The translations under genes and the position numbers were made by a program. Shown piece after piece: positions 48,220 through 57,603 of a stretch of DNA of 64,000 bases. Each line of letters begins with the position of its first letter. Within the stretch, counting starts at the first letter, position 1. The notes beneath the pieces are model-generated. The model was not told the origin of the DNA. It ran no database searches and saw nothing but the letters and a program-made list of their open reading frames with translations. Origin of the DNA: Bacillota bacterium (GTDB lineage Bacteria; Bacillota; Clostridia; Christensenellales; SZUA-584); the NCBI GenBank assembly GCA_023391105.1, contig JAEWBO010000040.1, forward strand, positions 48,926 through 112,925, written 5' to 3'.

Positions 48220-49008
48220 ATGAACAAAGATTTTTTAACCGTGGGCGAACTTGCCAAGGAAATGGGCGTTACCGTTCGCACGCTTCAGTTCTATGACAAA
48301 GAAGGCTTGCTTGTCTCCTCCGCAAAGAGCGAAGGAGGCCGAAGGCTGTATTCCAAAAAGGATATGGTGAAGCTGCATCAAATTCTGTCGCTCAAGTATT
48401 TGGGGTTCTCCCTCGAAGAAATCAAAACCAAGCTGCTACCGCTTGACAGCCCCGAGGATGTGGCGCAGAGTCTAAGAAAGCAGAAGCTCATTATCGCAGA
48501 GCAAATCAGAGAGCTCAGCACGGTGGCCGATGCGATCGACTCGCTGATTGATGAGGTAACCCAAATGAAAGAGGTCAATTTCGACAAATACGCAAGTATC
48601 GTGGCGCTCTTAAGACAGAACAATAAACACTATTGGATGTTCAAGCTGTTTGACGAAAAGCTCATGGATCACGTACGCGACAAATTCCTTGTTGAGCCGC
48701 AAAAGGGAACCATGCTTCATCAGACATACCACGTCATACTCGACGAGACAATAGCGCTGCTGCAAAAGGGCGTTTCCCCTGAGAGCGAGCAAGGCCTTGA
48801 GCTCGCAAAGCAATGGTGGGACATGATTATGGATTTTACCGGCGGCGACTTCAATCTGCTGCCTGAGCTCATTAAGTTCAATGAAAGCAAGCAGGGCTGG
48901 GATGAAAATGTAGCCAAAAAGCAAGAACAAGCCGACGAATTCCTCGGTCAGGCACTAACCGCATATTTTGCGCAGCAGGGCATGAATATACCGCATATGG
49001 ACGATTAG
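48220..49008 (+). CDS. MerR family regulator of an ABC transporter operon
   Basis: 262 residues. MerR HTH with FLTVGELAKEMGVTVRTLQFYDKEGLL, EGGRRLYSKKDMVKL and LKYLGFSLEEIKTKLL, then a dimerisation helix (about 80-115) and a C-terminal ligand-binding domain of about 145 residues that is helical and Trp/His-containing. Multidrug-binding MerR proteins such as TipA have a comparable layout. The ATG at 48220 is ten bases after AGGAGG; ATG 48211 is closer to it. The ABC genes follow at 49022, so it is the sensor of this drug/peptide export module. Confidence 0.85.
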   Translation: MNKDFLTVGELAKEMGVTVRTLQFYDKEGLLVSSAKSEGGRRLYSKKDMVKLHQILSLKYLGFSLEEIKTKLLPLDSPEDVAQSLRKQKLIIAEQIRELSTVADAIDSLIDEVTQMKEVNFDKYASIVALLRQNNKHYWMFKLFDEKLMDHVRDKFLVEPQKGTMLHQTYHVILDETIALLQKGVSPESEQGLELAKQWWDMIMDFTGGDFNLLPELIKFNESKQGWDENVAKKQEQADEFLGQALTAYFAQQGMNIPHMDD

Positions 49009-49021
49009 TATGGAGGGTTTT

Positions 49022-49885
49022 ATGAAAAGTATGATTGAAGTCAATTCACTGGAAAAACGATACGGCGAAAGCAGCGTGCTTAAGGGCATATCGTTTGATG
49101 TGTTGCAGGGCGAAATCTTCGCGCTGCTCGGCACAAACGGTGCCGGAAAAACCACAACCTTGGAGTGTATCGAGGGCATCCGCAGGTATCAAGGCGGCGA
49201 TATTCGTGTGAACGGCAAAATCGGCGTTCAGCTGCAGTCCACATCGCTGCCCGAGCACATGAGGGCATTCGAGGCGCTGAAGTTGTTTTCCAAATGGAGC
49301 CGCACATCCATTGATGCGGATTTTGTGCGGCGGCTGGGCCTCCAGGAGTTCAAAAACAAAGCGTATAAAGACATGTCCACCGGACAGAAACGGCGGCTGC
49401 ACCTCGCGCTTGCAATGGTCGGCGATCCCGATATCGTGTTTCTCGACGAACCCACTGCGGGGCTCGATGTGGAGGGGCGCGCTGCGTTGCATGCCGAGAT
49501 CAGAGCGCTGAAGCAGCAGGGGAAAACTGTGATACTCGCAAGCCATGACATGGCGGAGGTGGAATCGCTCTGTGACCGCATTGCGATACTCAAGGATGGC
49601 CTCATCGCGTTTATCGGGACAGCGAATGAGCTCACGCAGCAGCTTCAGGATACATTTAAGATTCTCATCAAGCTTTCGATGCCGATACCGTTTGACAGCT
49701 TAAAAAGCGTCACCCGTTTGGGAGACCATCAGGGTTATGAAATGTTTGAGACGATGAGCCTTGAAGACGGCCTCGCAGAGCTGCTCGCCGCCGCCAAGGA
49801 AAAAGGCGCACATGTGCGCGACATTAAAATTGAGCACGCTAGCTTGGAACAACGGTTTTTGGACATCGCGAAGGAGGAAAAATGA
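49022..49885 (+). CDS. ABC transporter ATP-binding protein
   Basis: 287 residues. Walker A GTNGAGKTT, Q-loop in VQLQS, signature STGQKRR, Walker B DIVFLDEP, D-loop GLDVEG and H-loop ILASHDMAEV: a complete nucleotide-binding domain of the ABC-2 export type, followed by a C-terminal extension of about 80 residues. GGAGGG precedes the ATG at 49022. It ends in an overlap with the permease ATG, so both are translated together. Probably exports a drug or peptide under the MerR regulator. Confidence 0.92.
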   Translation: MKSMIEVNSLEKRYGESSVLKGISFDVLQGEIFALLGTNGAGKTTTLECIEGIRRYQGGDIRVNGKIGVQLQSTSLPEHMRAFEALKLFSKWSRTSIDADFVRRLGLQEFKNKAYKDMSTGQKRRLHLALAMVGDPDIVFLDEPTAGLDVEGRAALHAEIRALKQQGKTVILASHDMAEVESLCDRIAILKDGLIAFIGTANELTQQLQDTFKILIKLSMPIPFDSLKSVTRLGDHQGYEMFETMSLEDGLAELLAAAKEKGAHVRDIKIEHASLEQRFLDIAKEEK

Positions 49886-50601
49886 TGAACGCATTTTTAT
49901 ATGGAATTGGTTTGCAGTGGAAGCTCGATCTGCGCAACAAGGGCGTGCTGCTCACATATTATATGGTGCCTGTGATTTTTTTCTTGTTTATAAGCGGCAT
50001 ATTCACCTCGATCAATCCCGAGGCCTACAAGACGCTGATTCCGGCAATGACAGTATTCGGCGTATCTATGGGCGCGTTTCTGGGTGCCCCTGCCCCGCTC
50101 ATCGAGCTTTACGGCAGCGAAATGAAAAAGGCCTACAAAGTGGGCGGCATTCCACTATGGACGGCGGCTTTAGGCAACCTCATTTCCGGCCTCATCCATC
50201 TCATGATCATGAGCACAGTTATATATCTGATCGCGCCATTCGCGTTTCATGCCGAATTGCCCGTTTACGCTCTCACCTATTTCGCTAAGCTTGCGGTCTT
50301 CATCACCGCATGCTTATCCATCGGCACGCTGGTGGGGCTTTTTGTCAAAAGCAGCTCCAAGCTCACCATGATATCTCAAATCATCTTTCTGCCGTCCATC
50401 ATGCTTTCTGGCATCATGTTCCCTGCTGATATGCTGCCGCAGACGATGCAAAGCATCGGCCGGATATTTCCCGCCACATGGGGCTTTGAGAGCCTTTGCA
50501 GCAGCGAATGGGATGCGGCAGGCTTGCTGGTGCTCATCGGCATCATCGTTGCGGCCGGGCTTGTCAGTGCTTGGCGGATCAAAAAGCTCCAAGCCGATTA
50601 A
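49882..50601 (+). CDS. ABC-2 type transporter permease
   Basis: 239 residues, six membrane helices: TYYMVPVIFFLFISGIF, TVFGVSMGAFLGA, NLISGLIHLMIMSTVIYLI, LAVFITACLSIGTLVGLF, MISQIIFLPSIMLSGIMFPADML and LLVLIGIIVAAGLVSAW. The FLPSIMLSGIMFP helix is typical of ABC-2 permeases that export drugs, peptides or polysaccharides. It overlaps the ATPase gene by 4 bp (ATGATG start) and is followed by two terminator hairpins. Confidence 0.9.
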   Translation: MMNAFLYGIGLQWKLDLRNKGVLLTYYMVPVIFFLFISGIFTSINPEAYKTLIPAMTVFGVSMGAFLGAPAPLIELYGSEMKKAYKVGGIPLWTAALGNLISGLIHLMIMSTVIYLIAPFAFHAELPVYALTYFAKLAVFITACLSIGTLVGLFVKSSSKLTMISQIIFLPSIMLSGIMFPADMLPQTMQSIGRIFPATWGFESLCSSEWDAAGLLVLIGIIVAAGLVSAWRIKKLQAD

Positions 50602-50702
50602 AACGACAAAACATAATAGCGCTTTATAATGCGTTTCCCACCCCTGTCACCTGTCGGCGCCAGCCCCTCATCCGAAGGGGCTGGCTGTGCAAGGCTTGCA
50701 GA

Positions 50703-50741
50703 CAAGCGAGGCCGGTGCCAAAACGGCATCGGCCTTGTTTT
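50703..50741 (+). terminator. Terminator of the MerR-ABC operon
   Basis: Stem AGGCCGGTGCC / GGCATCGGCCT with a 5-base loop, then TTGTTTT. A further hairpin, GCCAGCCCCT / AGGGGCTGGC, lies at 50659-50685. Confidence 0.75.
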
Positions 50742-50759
50742 AACCCCCATTTGAGTCTA

Positions 50760-52466
50760 TCACCACTTAACGATACGGTAATATACCTTGGCTGTCAGTG
50801 TGTAAACAATCAGATACAACAGCACAAACACCGCACAGACACCGCCGATGCACGAGAGCACCAACCCCCAATCAAAGAGCATAAACGTCTGAAGCATGCG
50901 CGCCATGATCTTGGACGCAAACACCATGTGCAATATCGTCATGCCGAGCGGTATGAAGAACACCCAAAGCACCTGTCTGTTGATCGTGGCCTTCACCTGC
51001 TTGTCGTCCATACCCACCTTTTGCAATATCTCAAACTGCGCCTTGTCCTCATACCCTTCCGATATCTGCTTGAAGTAGATGATCAGCACCGTGACGGCCA
51101 GAAACAATACACCGAAGAACGCCCCGAGGAACAGCAGCCCGCCGTATAGCCCGTAACCGTCTTGACGTGCCGTGAACACATCGCTCACAAAATGCGAGCC
51201 CTCCGGAAAGGCTTGATTGGTAAGCGCCTGCAGACTGCTTACAAACGCAAGGCAATCCTCTTCGCTGCCATCCACATCAAATCGCATACCGCCGTTAAAG
51301 TAAATGAGATTCGGTGTATCCACCCATTTGGCGTCCGGACTCACATAGTTGTTTCTTTCAAACTCTCCTTGCTTTTCGTATATCAGCTTGTCTTTATCCG
51401 CGCTCAGCGTCACGCCATTTTCCTGCGCCAGCGCCGTAATCGCGCTGTCAAAATCGCGCACTGCCTGCTCATCGGTGTCTTTTTCAGTGCGCACAAGCAC
51501 ATCGTATGGATGCATCCCTGCGAGCATTTCCTCTTGCCCTAAGTAGAGCGAGAGCGTTCCGGCAACAGTGACGATCAGCATCGTTGAAAGTATGCAGATG
51601 GTCGCGAGAGATTTGGCGTTTTGCCGCATGCGCTGGAACATGCCGCCGATCGCGATAAAGTTGCGCGGCTTATAGTAGAGCTTTTTGTTGGCTCGAAGTG
51701 CCCGCAGCGCCGAAATACTGCCCGATGTAAACAGTATGTTCGTGGCGATTATCACCAGTATCGCGAGCAGGAAGAATACACCCAGCGCAACCCCGGGCTG
51801 CACGATGCTCCACGCGTAATAGTAAGCCGCCGCAAGGCAGATCACGCCAAGTATCGTCAGCGGTATCATGAGCTTGGAATCCTTTTCGCCCTTCTTTTCG
51901 CTGCTCATCAGCTCGATCGGACTTGAGACCCTCACCTGCCGCAAATTCAGCAGAGAGGTCATCACAAAGATGCCGAAAAACAGCAGCAGCATGATGGTAT
52001 ATGCTGTGGGCGCAATGGAAAAAACGCTCCCCGGCACAGCATGTATCATTTTTATCAGCACCAGAAACAGCAGTCTGCCAAACACCAGCGCGATAATAAT
52101 ACCGCAGATAACGCCCGCACCCAGAGTGAGCAGGTTCTCCCAAACAAGCACACGCGCCACATGGCGTTTCTCGAGGCCGAGTATGCCATAAAGCCCAAAC
52201 TCCCTTTTGCGCCGGCCAATTAAAAAGTTGTTGATGTATATCATGAAAAAGAACGCGAATATACCAAACACCACAAGTCCGAAGGAAAACAGCCCCATTG
52301 CCGTCTGGCCTGTCGGCAGATTGGCAAGCCCATCCGAAAACATAAGCCCTGCAATCAACAAAAATACGCCGCTGATGATGGCCGTTGTGAGAATATACGG
52401 AAAGAAGGTTTTGCGGTTGCGGAGAATGTTACTCCACGCCAGCCGCAGATAGAACGCTTTAAGCAA
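50760..52466 (-). CDS. BceB-like ABC transporter permease (FtsX domains)
   Basis: 568 residues, about ten membrane helices: two FtsX-type domains, with an extracellular domain of roughly 130 residues between helices 7 and 8. The N-terminal FYLRLAWSNILRNRKTFFPYILTTAI is typical of the BceB group. The ectodomain is shorter than in most BceB proteins (about 200 residues). BceAB-type transporters detect and free target lipids from antimicrobial peptides. I chose the TTG at 52466, six bases after GGAGGTG; it overlaps the ATPase gene. An in-frame ATG at 52481 lacks a ribosome binding site. Confidence 0.85.
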   Translation of the reverse strand: MLKAFYLRLAWSNILRNRKTFFPYILTTAIISGVFLLIAGLMFSDGLANLPTGQTAMGLFSFGLVVFGIFAFFFMIYINNFLIGRRKREFGLYGILGLEKRHVARVLVWENLLTLGAGVICGIIIALVFGRLLFLVLIKMIHAVPGSVFSIAPTAYTIMLLLFFGIFVMTSLLNLRQVRVSSPIELMSSEKKGEKDSKLMIPLTILGVICLAAAYYYAWSIVQPGVALGVFFLLAILVIIATNILFTSGSISALRALRANKKLYYKPRNFIAIGGMFQRMRQNAKSLATICILSTMLIVTVAGTLSLYLGQEEMLAGMHPYDVLVRTEKDTDEQAVRDFDSAITALAQENGVTLSADKDKLIYEKQGEFERNNYVSPDAKWVDTPNLIYFNGGMRFDVDGSEEDCLAFVSSLQALTNQAFPEGSHFVSDVFTARQDGYGLYGGLLFLGAFFGVLFLAVTVLIIYFKQISEGYEDKAQFEILQKVGMDDKQVKATINRQVLWVFFIPLGMTILHMVFASKIMARMLQTFMLFDWGLVLSCIGGVCAVFVLLYLIVYTLTAKVYYRIVKW

Positions 52467-53226
52467 TGTCCGCACCTCCATCCGACAACACGGAAAGATT
52501 GGCCACGATGCGTTCGAAGAATGCGTGGTTGTCGTTGTCGCCGCGGTATATTTGCGAGAAAATTTCACCGTCACGGATAAATAGCACGCGCGAGGCGTAG
52601 CTGGCCGCAAACGCGCTGTGCGTCACCATCAATATGGTCTTACCGTCCATGTTAAGCGCATGAAAATTGCCCAGCAGGTTCGCAGACGCTTTGGAATCGA
52701 GCGCCCCCGTCGGTTCGTCGGCCAGTATCAGCCGCGGGTCGGTAATCACCGCGCGCGCCACGGCGGCACGCTGTTTTTCACCGCCCGATACTTCATATGG
52801 AAATTTGGCTAGCAGTTTTTCGATACCAAGCATATTCGCAATAGGCAGAATGCGTTTCTCCATCTCGGCAATCGGCGTTTGCGAGAGCACAAGCGGCAGC
52901 AGTATGTTGTCCTTTAATGAAAAGGTATCGAGCAGATTGAAATCCTGGAATACAAACCCCAAGTGCTTTCTGCGAAATTCGGACAGCTCGCGGTCGCGAA
53001 TGGCCGAAAAACCTTTTCCGTCCAGCATCACGTCGCCTTCAGTGGGGCGATCAAGCGAGGCGATGATATTGAGCAGCGTTGTCTTGCCGCTGCCCGACGG
53101 CCCCATGATGGCCACGAACTCGCCCTCGCTCACGTCAAAGCTCACATGATTCAATGCGATGCATTGCTGCATGCGAAGCTTCATGTTGTAAATCTTTTTT
53201 ACATTGCTGACCTTTAACAGTTCCAT
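52459..53226 (-). CDS. BceA-like ABC transporter ATP-binding protein
   Basis: 255 residues with the complete set of motifs: Walker A GPSGSGKTT, Q-loop FVFQDFNLLD, signature VSGGEKQRAAVAR, Walker B LILADEPTGALD and H-loop MVTHSAFAA. This is the MacB/LolD-like class used by BceAB systems. The ATG at 53226 follows GGAGG. It overlaps the permease gene by 8 bp and lies downstream of the two-component genes with a terminator between, so it probably has its own promoter controlled by the response regulator. Confidence 0.92.
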   Translation of the reverse strand: MELLKVSNVKKIYNMKLRMQQCIALNHVSFDVSEGEFVAIMGPSGSGKTTLLNIIASLDRPTEGDVMLDGKGFSAIRDRELSEFRRKHLGFVFQDFNLLDTFSLKDNILLPLVLSQTPIAEMEKRILPIANMLGIEKLLAKFPYEVSGGEKQRAAVARAVITDPRLILADEPTGALDSKASANLLGNFHALNMDGKTILMVTHSAFAASYASRVLFIRDGEIFSQIYRGDNDNHAFFERIVANLSVLSDGGADIA

Positions 53227-53266
53227 TGTCATCCTCCAAAATCGATTATGGAAACATGATATTATG

Positions 53267-53295
53267 AAAAAAGCCACGCTTCCATCGCGCTGGCT
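53267..53295 (-). terminator. Terminator of the Bce-type two-component genes
   Basis: Imperfect stem GCCAGCGC / GCGTGGC with a 7-base loop and six T on the minus strand, between the histidine kinase stop (53327) and the ATPase start (53226). It separates regulator and transporter transcripts. Confidence 0.6.
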
Positions 53296-53326
53296 TACGT
53301 TTCAGACGTCAAAACGAACATTTTTG

Positions 53327-54316
53327 TCACATAAAGATGTCACTGCGGGCTTGGGGAAAAGCCAGCGTTACCTTCGTGCCCATGCCGACCTTGGAATCAA
53401 CGGTTATCGTGATGCCAAGCGCATCCGCTGCCTTCTTGGCAAGATAAAGACCGATTCCAGACGCGCGGTTATCAAGCCTGCCGTTGCAGCCCGTATAGCC
53501 CTTCATGAATATTCTGGGCAGATCCTCAGCGCGTATACCGATGCCCGTATCTTCAATGACCAGTTTTTCGTTTTGCAAATAAATCTTCACCCCGCCGGTA
53601 TATGTGTACTTGATTGCGTTGGAAAGAATCTGCTCGAGTATGAAGCCAAGCCATCTTTTGTCGCTCATCACTTTTTTGTCTGTCGGAACCATGTCCAGCG
53701 ACAGCTTTTGATATACAAACAGCACCGCATATTTTTTTACGCTTGCTGATACGATGTCTTCCAGGAAACAGCGCTCGATCACCAGGTCGGACGAGATATC
53801 CGTCAGCTTGACGTATCGAAGCGCGAGATCGGCGTACTGTTCAATTTTGAACAGCTCCTGCTTGATCACGCCTGCCGTATCGCCGTCCATATTTTGCAGC
53901 ACAAGGCTTAGCCCCGCGATGGGCGTCTTGATCTGGTGAACCCAAAGCGTATAGTATTCCAAGGAGTCGTTGCGGGCTGTGTCAAGCTGCTTTTTGATGG
54001 TATCGTATGCACTGCCGAGTTCCTGTAAGCAGCGCACATAATCGGCCTCCAGCGCATTAATCGGCTCCGGCAGCTCGCGGGATGCGTGGTAGAGCGTCGC
54101 GGACAAGCCTTCCAGTATGCGCATGCGCCGCATATAGCGTATGCCGCCGATAAACAGTATCAGAACGAGAAAGAAGCCCATGAGCCCCACCGTATACCAG
54201 GCATATACCATGCTCTGATTAACCAGAAACTGAACAAGCAGTGTGAGCGCAGCTGCTAGTAAAAAGAAGAAAATAAGCGTCAAACGGTATTTGAGATACG
54301 AGAGCAGCTTAATCAT
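53327..54316 (-). CDS. BceS-like intramembrane-sensing histidine kinase
   Basis: 329 residues. Two N-terminal membrane helices (about 12-28 and 36-56) with a loop of only a few residues: the intramembrane-sensing form that needs a transporter as sensor. H-box HQIKTPIAGLSL, N-box EQILSNAIKYTY, G1 EDTGIGI, G2 SGIGLYLAKKAA. The C-terminal domain ends at SDIFM. The gene overlaps the response regulator gene by 8 bp and precedes bceAB-like genes on the same strand. Confidence 0.9.
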   Translation of the reverse strand: MIKLLSYLKYRLTLIFFFLLAAALTLLVQFLVNQSMVYAWYTVGLMGFFLVLILFIGGIRYMRRMRILEGLSATLYHASRELPEPINALEADYVRCLQELGSAYDTIKKQLDTARNDSLEYYTLWVHQIKTPIAGLSLVLQNMDGDTAGVIKQELFKIEQYADLALRYVKLTDISSDLVIERCFLEDIVSASVKKYAVLFVYQKLSLDMVPTDKKVMSDKRWLGFILEQILSNAIKYTYTGGVKIYLQNEKLVIEDTGIGIRAEDLPRIFMKGYTGCNGRLDNRASGIGLYLAKKAADALGITITVDSKVGMGTKVTLAFPQARSDIFM

Positions 54317-54980
54317 GAACAGCGTATCCCTTCCCTTTGTGTGTGACGATACAATCCGGCAGCCCAGCCTCCTCCATCGTTTTTCTCAGCCGGTTGACGT
54401 TGACTGTTAAGGTGTTGTCGTCAACGAATTCGTCGCTGTCCCAAAGCGCCAGCATCAGTTCCTCACGGCTTACCACATTTCCCTTTTTGGAGAGCAGTTG
54501 CTGCAATATGCGCGCTTCGTTGCGCGTGAGCATCGTCCGGTTTTCGCCACGCACAAGGCTCAGCGCGCTTACGTCCAGCGACGCGTCGCGCAGTGTGAGC
54601 AGATTTTCCACCTCATAATCGTAGGTGCGACGAAGCATCGCCTGTATCTTGGCGGTAAGAACCTCCATGGACACGGGCTTGGCGATATAATCGTCGCCGC
54701 CCATGTTCACCGCCATCACAATGTCCATGTTATCCGATCGTGAGGATATGAATATCACTGGCACCTTCGATTGCTTTCTGATCTGGTCACACCAGTAGTA
54801 GCCATTGAAAAACGGCAGCGAGATGTCCATGAGCACGAGATGCGGCTGTGATCTCTCCCACGCACCCAAAACGTCAGAAAAATCGCGTACTACAGACACG
54901 TCGTAGCCCCAGCGTATAAGGTTTTGCTTTATTTCGGATGCGATGACAGCATCGTCTTCCACAATGAGTATCTTATACAT
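54309..54980 (-). CDS. BceR-like OmpR/PhoB family response regulator
   Basis: 223 residues. Receiver domain with acidic pair EDD, phosphoacceptor Asp in LVLMDISLP, Thr/Ser in VIFISSRSD and Lys in YIAKPVSM; C-terminal winged helix (LTRNEARILQQLLSKKGNVVSREELMLALWD, ... VNRLRKTMEEAG). The start at 54980 follows AAGGAAAAG. First gene of the two-component pair; its likely targets are the adjacent BceAB-like genes. Confidence 0.92.
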   Translation of the reverse strand: MYKILIVEDDAVIASEIKQNLIRWGYDVSVVRDFSDVLGAWERSQPHLVLMDISLPFFNGYYWCDQIRKQSKVPVIFISSRSDNMDIVMAVNMGGDDYIAKPVSMEVLTAKIQAMLRRTYDYEVENLLTLRDASLDVSALSLVRGENRTMLTRNEARILQQLLSKKGNVVSREELMLALWDSDEFVDDNTLTVNVNRLRKTMEEAGLPDCIVTHKGKGYAVHD

Positions 54981-55047
54981 AGACTTTTCCTTCATCATAC
55001 ATATCCAGAGTATACCACATTGGCTCGAATACCGCGATATCGGGCAG

Positions 55048-55083
55048 AAAAAAGGCCGGTATCAAATTTGATGATACCGACCT
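55048..55083 (-). terminator. Terminator of the PEPCK gene
   Basis: Eleven-bp stem (GGTCGGTATCA / TGATACCGGCC, one mismatch) and six T on the minus strand, 28 bp after the stop. Confidence 0.85.
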
Positions 55084-55110
55084 CGTTATTATGATTAGCA
55101 ACCGTTTTGC

Positions 55111-56919
55111 TTACAGGCTTTTGATTCTCTCTTCGAGAGCAGCAAGCTCTTCTTCCAACGCCTTAGGCATCTTCTTGGCCTGATCGTTGTATTTTGCGTA
55201 ATGCTCTTTAATGGATTCGACTTCAGCAAGCCATTCGTCCTTCTCGATCTTCAGGAGCTCAGTCATATCTGCTTCGCTGACATCGAGGCCGGAGGTATCC
55301 AGCGCATCCTTCGTAGGCATGTAGCCGATCGCGGTTTTGTCCGCTTTGGCTGTGCCATCCACGCGCTCGAAAATCCACTTCAGCACGCGGCTGTTCTCAC
55401 CGAAGCCCGGCCACAGCCATTTGCCGTCTTTGTCCTTGCGGAACCAGTTGACATAGAAGATCTTGGGCAGCTTGTCGGCATCCGTTGCTTCGCCAATCTC
55501 GAGCCAGTGCTGCAGGTAATCGCAGACGTTGTAGCCGATGAACGGCAGCATCGCAAACGGGTCGCGGCGAACCTGACCGATTTTTGCGGAAATAGCCGCA
55601 GCTGTGATCTCGGAGCCCATGATGGAGCCGAGGAATACACCATGCTGCCAGTTAAAGCTCTCATGCACAAGCGGGATCGTGCTCGGGCGGCGTCCGCCGA
55701 TAAGAATCGCGGAAATCGGGACACCTTTGGGATCTTCCCATTCAGGCGCAATCGCGGGACATTGCCCAGCCGGGGCTGTAAAACGCGCATTCGGGTGAGC
55801 GGCAGGTGTTTCTGCACCCGGAGCCCAGTCTTTGCCCTTCCAATCGATGAGATGATCCGGCGCATCATAGCCGATGCCTTCCCACCATACATCTCCGTCA
55901 TCCGTCAATCCAACATTTGTGAAGATAGAGTTCTTGTCTGAGCTGTGCATGGCGTTGGGGTTAGAATCCATCGATGTACCGGGCGCCACGCCGAAGAATC
56001 CGTATTCGGGATTGATCGCGTAAAGACGGCCATCTTCACCGAACTTCATCCATGCGATATCGTCGCCAATGGTCTCCACCTTCCAGCCGGGGATTGTGGG
56101 GATCAGCATGGCAAGGTTTGTCTTTCCACAGGCGCTCGGGAAAGCACCGGTGACATACTTGACCTTGCCTTCGGGATTGGTCAGCTTAAGAATCAGCATG
56201 TGCTCAGCCATCCATCCCTCGTCTCTTGCCTGTACGGATGCGATACGCAGCGCGAAGCACTTTTTGCCGAGCAGCGCGTTGCCGCCGTAACCGGAGCCGT
56301 AAGACCAGATCATTCTGTCTTCCGGGAAATGGCTGATGTATTTCTGCTCAATCGGCGCGCAGGGCCACGAAATATCTTCCTGGCCTTCTTCCAAAGGCGC
56401 ACCCACAGAGTGAAGACACGGTACAAATTCGCCGTCGCCCAGCACATCAAGAACCTCTTTGCCCATACGGGTCATGATGCGCATATTGGTCACAACGTAA
56501 GCACTATCCGTGATTTCCACACCAATTTTGGAAATCGGAGAGCCAATTGGACCCATTGAGAACGGAATCACGTAAAGCGTTCTGCCCTTCATGCAGCCCT
56601 TGTAAAGGGACGTCATCGTCTGTTTTAATTCATCGGGATCGACCCAGTTGTTGCTGGGGCCGGCATCTTCCTCTTTCTTGGAGGCAATAAATGTTCTGTT
56701 CTCAACACGCGCGACGTCGGACGGGTCGCTGCGGAACAGGTAGCTTCCGGGGCGTTTTTCCGGATTTAGCAAGGTTGCCGCACCGGAGTCTACCATCTCC
56801 TGGAGCAATCTTTGGTTTTCTTCTTCGGAACCGTCGCACCAGTAAATCTGGTCCGGCTGGCACAGATCGGCCACTTCGTCTACCCATGCCAAAAGTTTTT
56901 TGTTCGTTGTCATTGTCAT
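55111..56919 (-). CDS. pckG: Phosphoenolpyruvate carboxykinase (GTP)
   Basis: 602 residues, the normal length of GTP-type PEPCK. Signature FPSACGKTNLAML (kinase-1a loop with Cys), GYGGNALLGKKCFALRIAS, ETIGDDIAWMKFGEDGRLYAINPEYG (metal ligands) and FNWQHGVFLGS. It catalyses oxaloacetate + GTP to PEP + CO2 + GDP; in fermenting anaerobes it may also run toward oxaloacetate. ATG at 56919 after GAGGTG. Monocistronic with its own terminator. Confidence 0.96.
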   Translation of the reverse strand: MTMTTNKKLLAWVDEVADLCQPDQIYWCDGSEEENQRLLQEMVDSGAATLLNPEKRPGSYLFRSDPSDVARVENRTFIASKKEEDAGPSNNWVDPDELKQTMTSLYKGCMKGRTLYVIPFSMGPIGSPISKIGVEITDSAYVVTNMRIMTRMGKEVLDVLGDGEFVPCLHSVGAPLEEGQEDISWPCAPIEQKYISHFPEDRMIWSYGSGYGGNALLGKKCFALRIASVQARDEGWMAEHMLILKLTNPEGKVKYVTGAFPSACGKTNLAMLIPTIPGWKVETIGDDIAWMKFGEDGRLYAINPEYGFFGVAPGTSMDSNPNAMHSSDKNSIFTNVGLTDDGDVWWEGIGYDAPDHLIDWKGKDWAPGAETPAAHPNARFTAPAGQCPAIAPEWEDPKGVPISAILIGGRRPSTIPLVHESFNWQHGVFLGSIMGSEITAAAISAKIGQVRRDPFAMLPFIGYNVCDYLQHWLEIGEATDADKLPKIFYVNWFRKDKDGKWLWPGFGENSRVLKWIFERVDGTAKADKTAIGYMPTKDALDTSGLDVSEADMTELLKIEKDEWLAEVESIKEHYAKYNDQAKKMPKALEEELAALEERIKSL

Positions 56920-57203
56920 TACTCTCACCTCATTTTTGAATTTTTCGAAAATCAAAATTTCCTTTTGATTCGTGACAAAACCGTAGTATTCTTATTATAA
57001 CTGTTTTTTTGCTAAAAATGAATCCCCTAATGAAAGTTTTTTTTTTAATTCCTGCGTATTTTTCTATTATACCATCCAAAAGCATGCCTGTATATTTTTT
57101 ATTGCTTATTTTTTCACAATCTTTTGCTGCTTGTCCCTATTTCATGGGCTATTTGGTGTGTGTGTTTCGGTTCATGCGAATCCATGTTGTAAGTATCAGT
57201 TTT

Positions 57204-57470
57204 TTAACTCACATCATCACGTGATGATTTATATGATATCAATGCACCGACGGCGGAAATAAAGTTTCCAAGAATATTCTCCTGATTCGGTGTTAAGCCT
57301 TCTGTCATAATCTCGGCAAGAATGGCCGCTAGCGCCGTACCCGAGCGCGACGGCAGTATCTCTAGCCAGCTTTTTGGAGCGCAATTCACACTATCATTGG
57401 TATCGTCCGTCTCGCTGACACTCTTTATCGACTTTTCAGGATTGCTTGGGCGCGGATCATACCATCTCAT
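57204..57470 (-). CDS. Small acidic protein, unknown
   Basis: 88 residues, no membrane segment. The sequence starts MRWYDPRPSNPEKSIKSVSE and has a helical second half (LAAILAEIMTEGLTPNQENILGNFISAVGALISYKSS). I do not recognise a family with certainty. GGAGC precedes the ATG at 57470. It is separated from the membrane mini-protein (57604-57795) by 133 bp. Function unknown. Confidence 0.6.
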   Translation of the reverse strand: MRWYDPRPSNPEKSIKSVSETDDTNDSVNCAPKSWLEILPSRSGTALAAILAEIMTEGLTPNQENILGNFISAVGALISYKSSRDDVS

Positions 57471-57603
57471 AAAAAGCTCCGAAATCAATCAAGCGTATTG
57501 CTACAGGCGACCTAAAGTATTTTATTCAGTTTTCTTTTTTTCGTGCCCCTTCTCATATAACAGCAAGTGTTGCTTTAAAAGGTATGCAATTGGAAGAGAC
57601 GTA

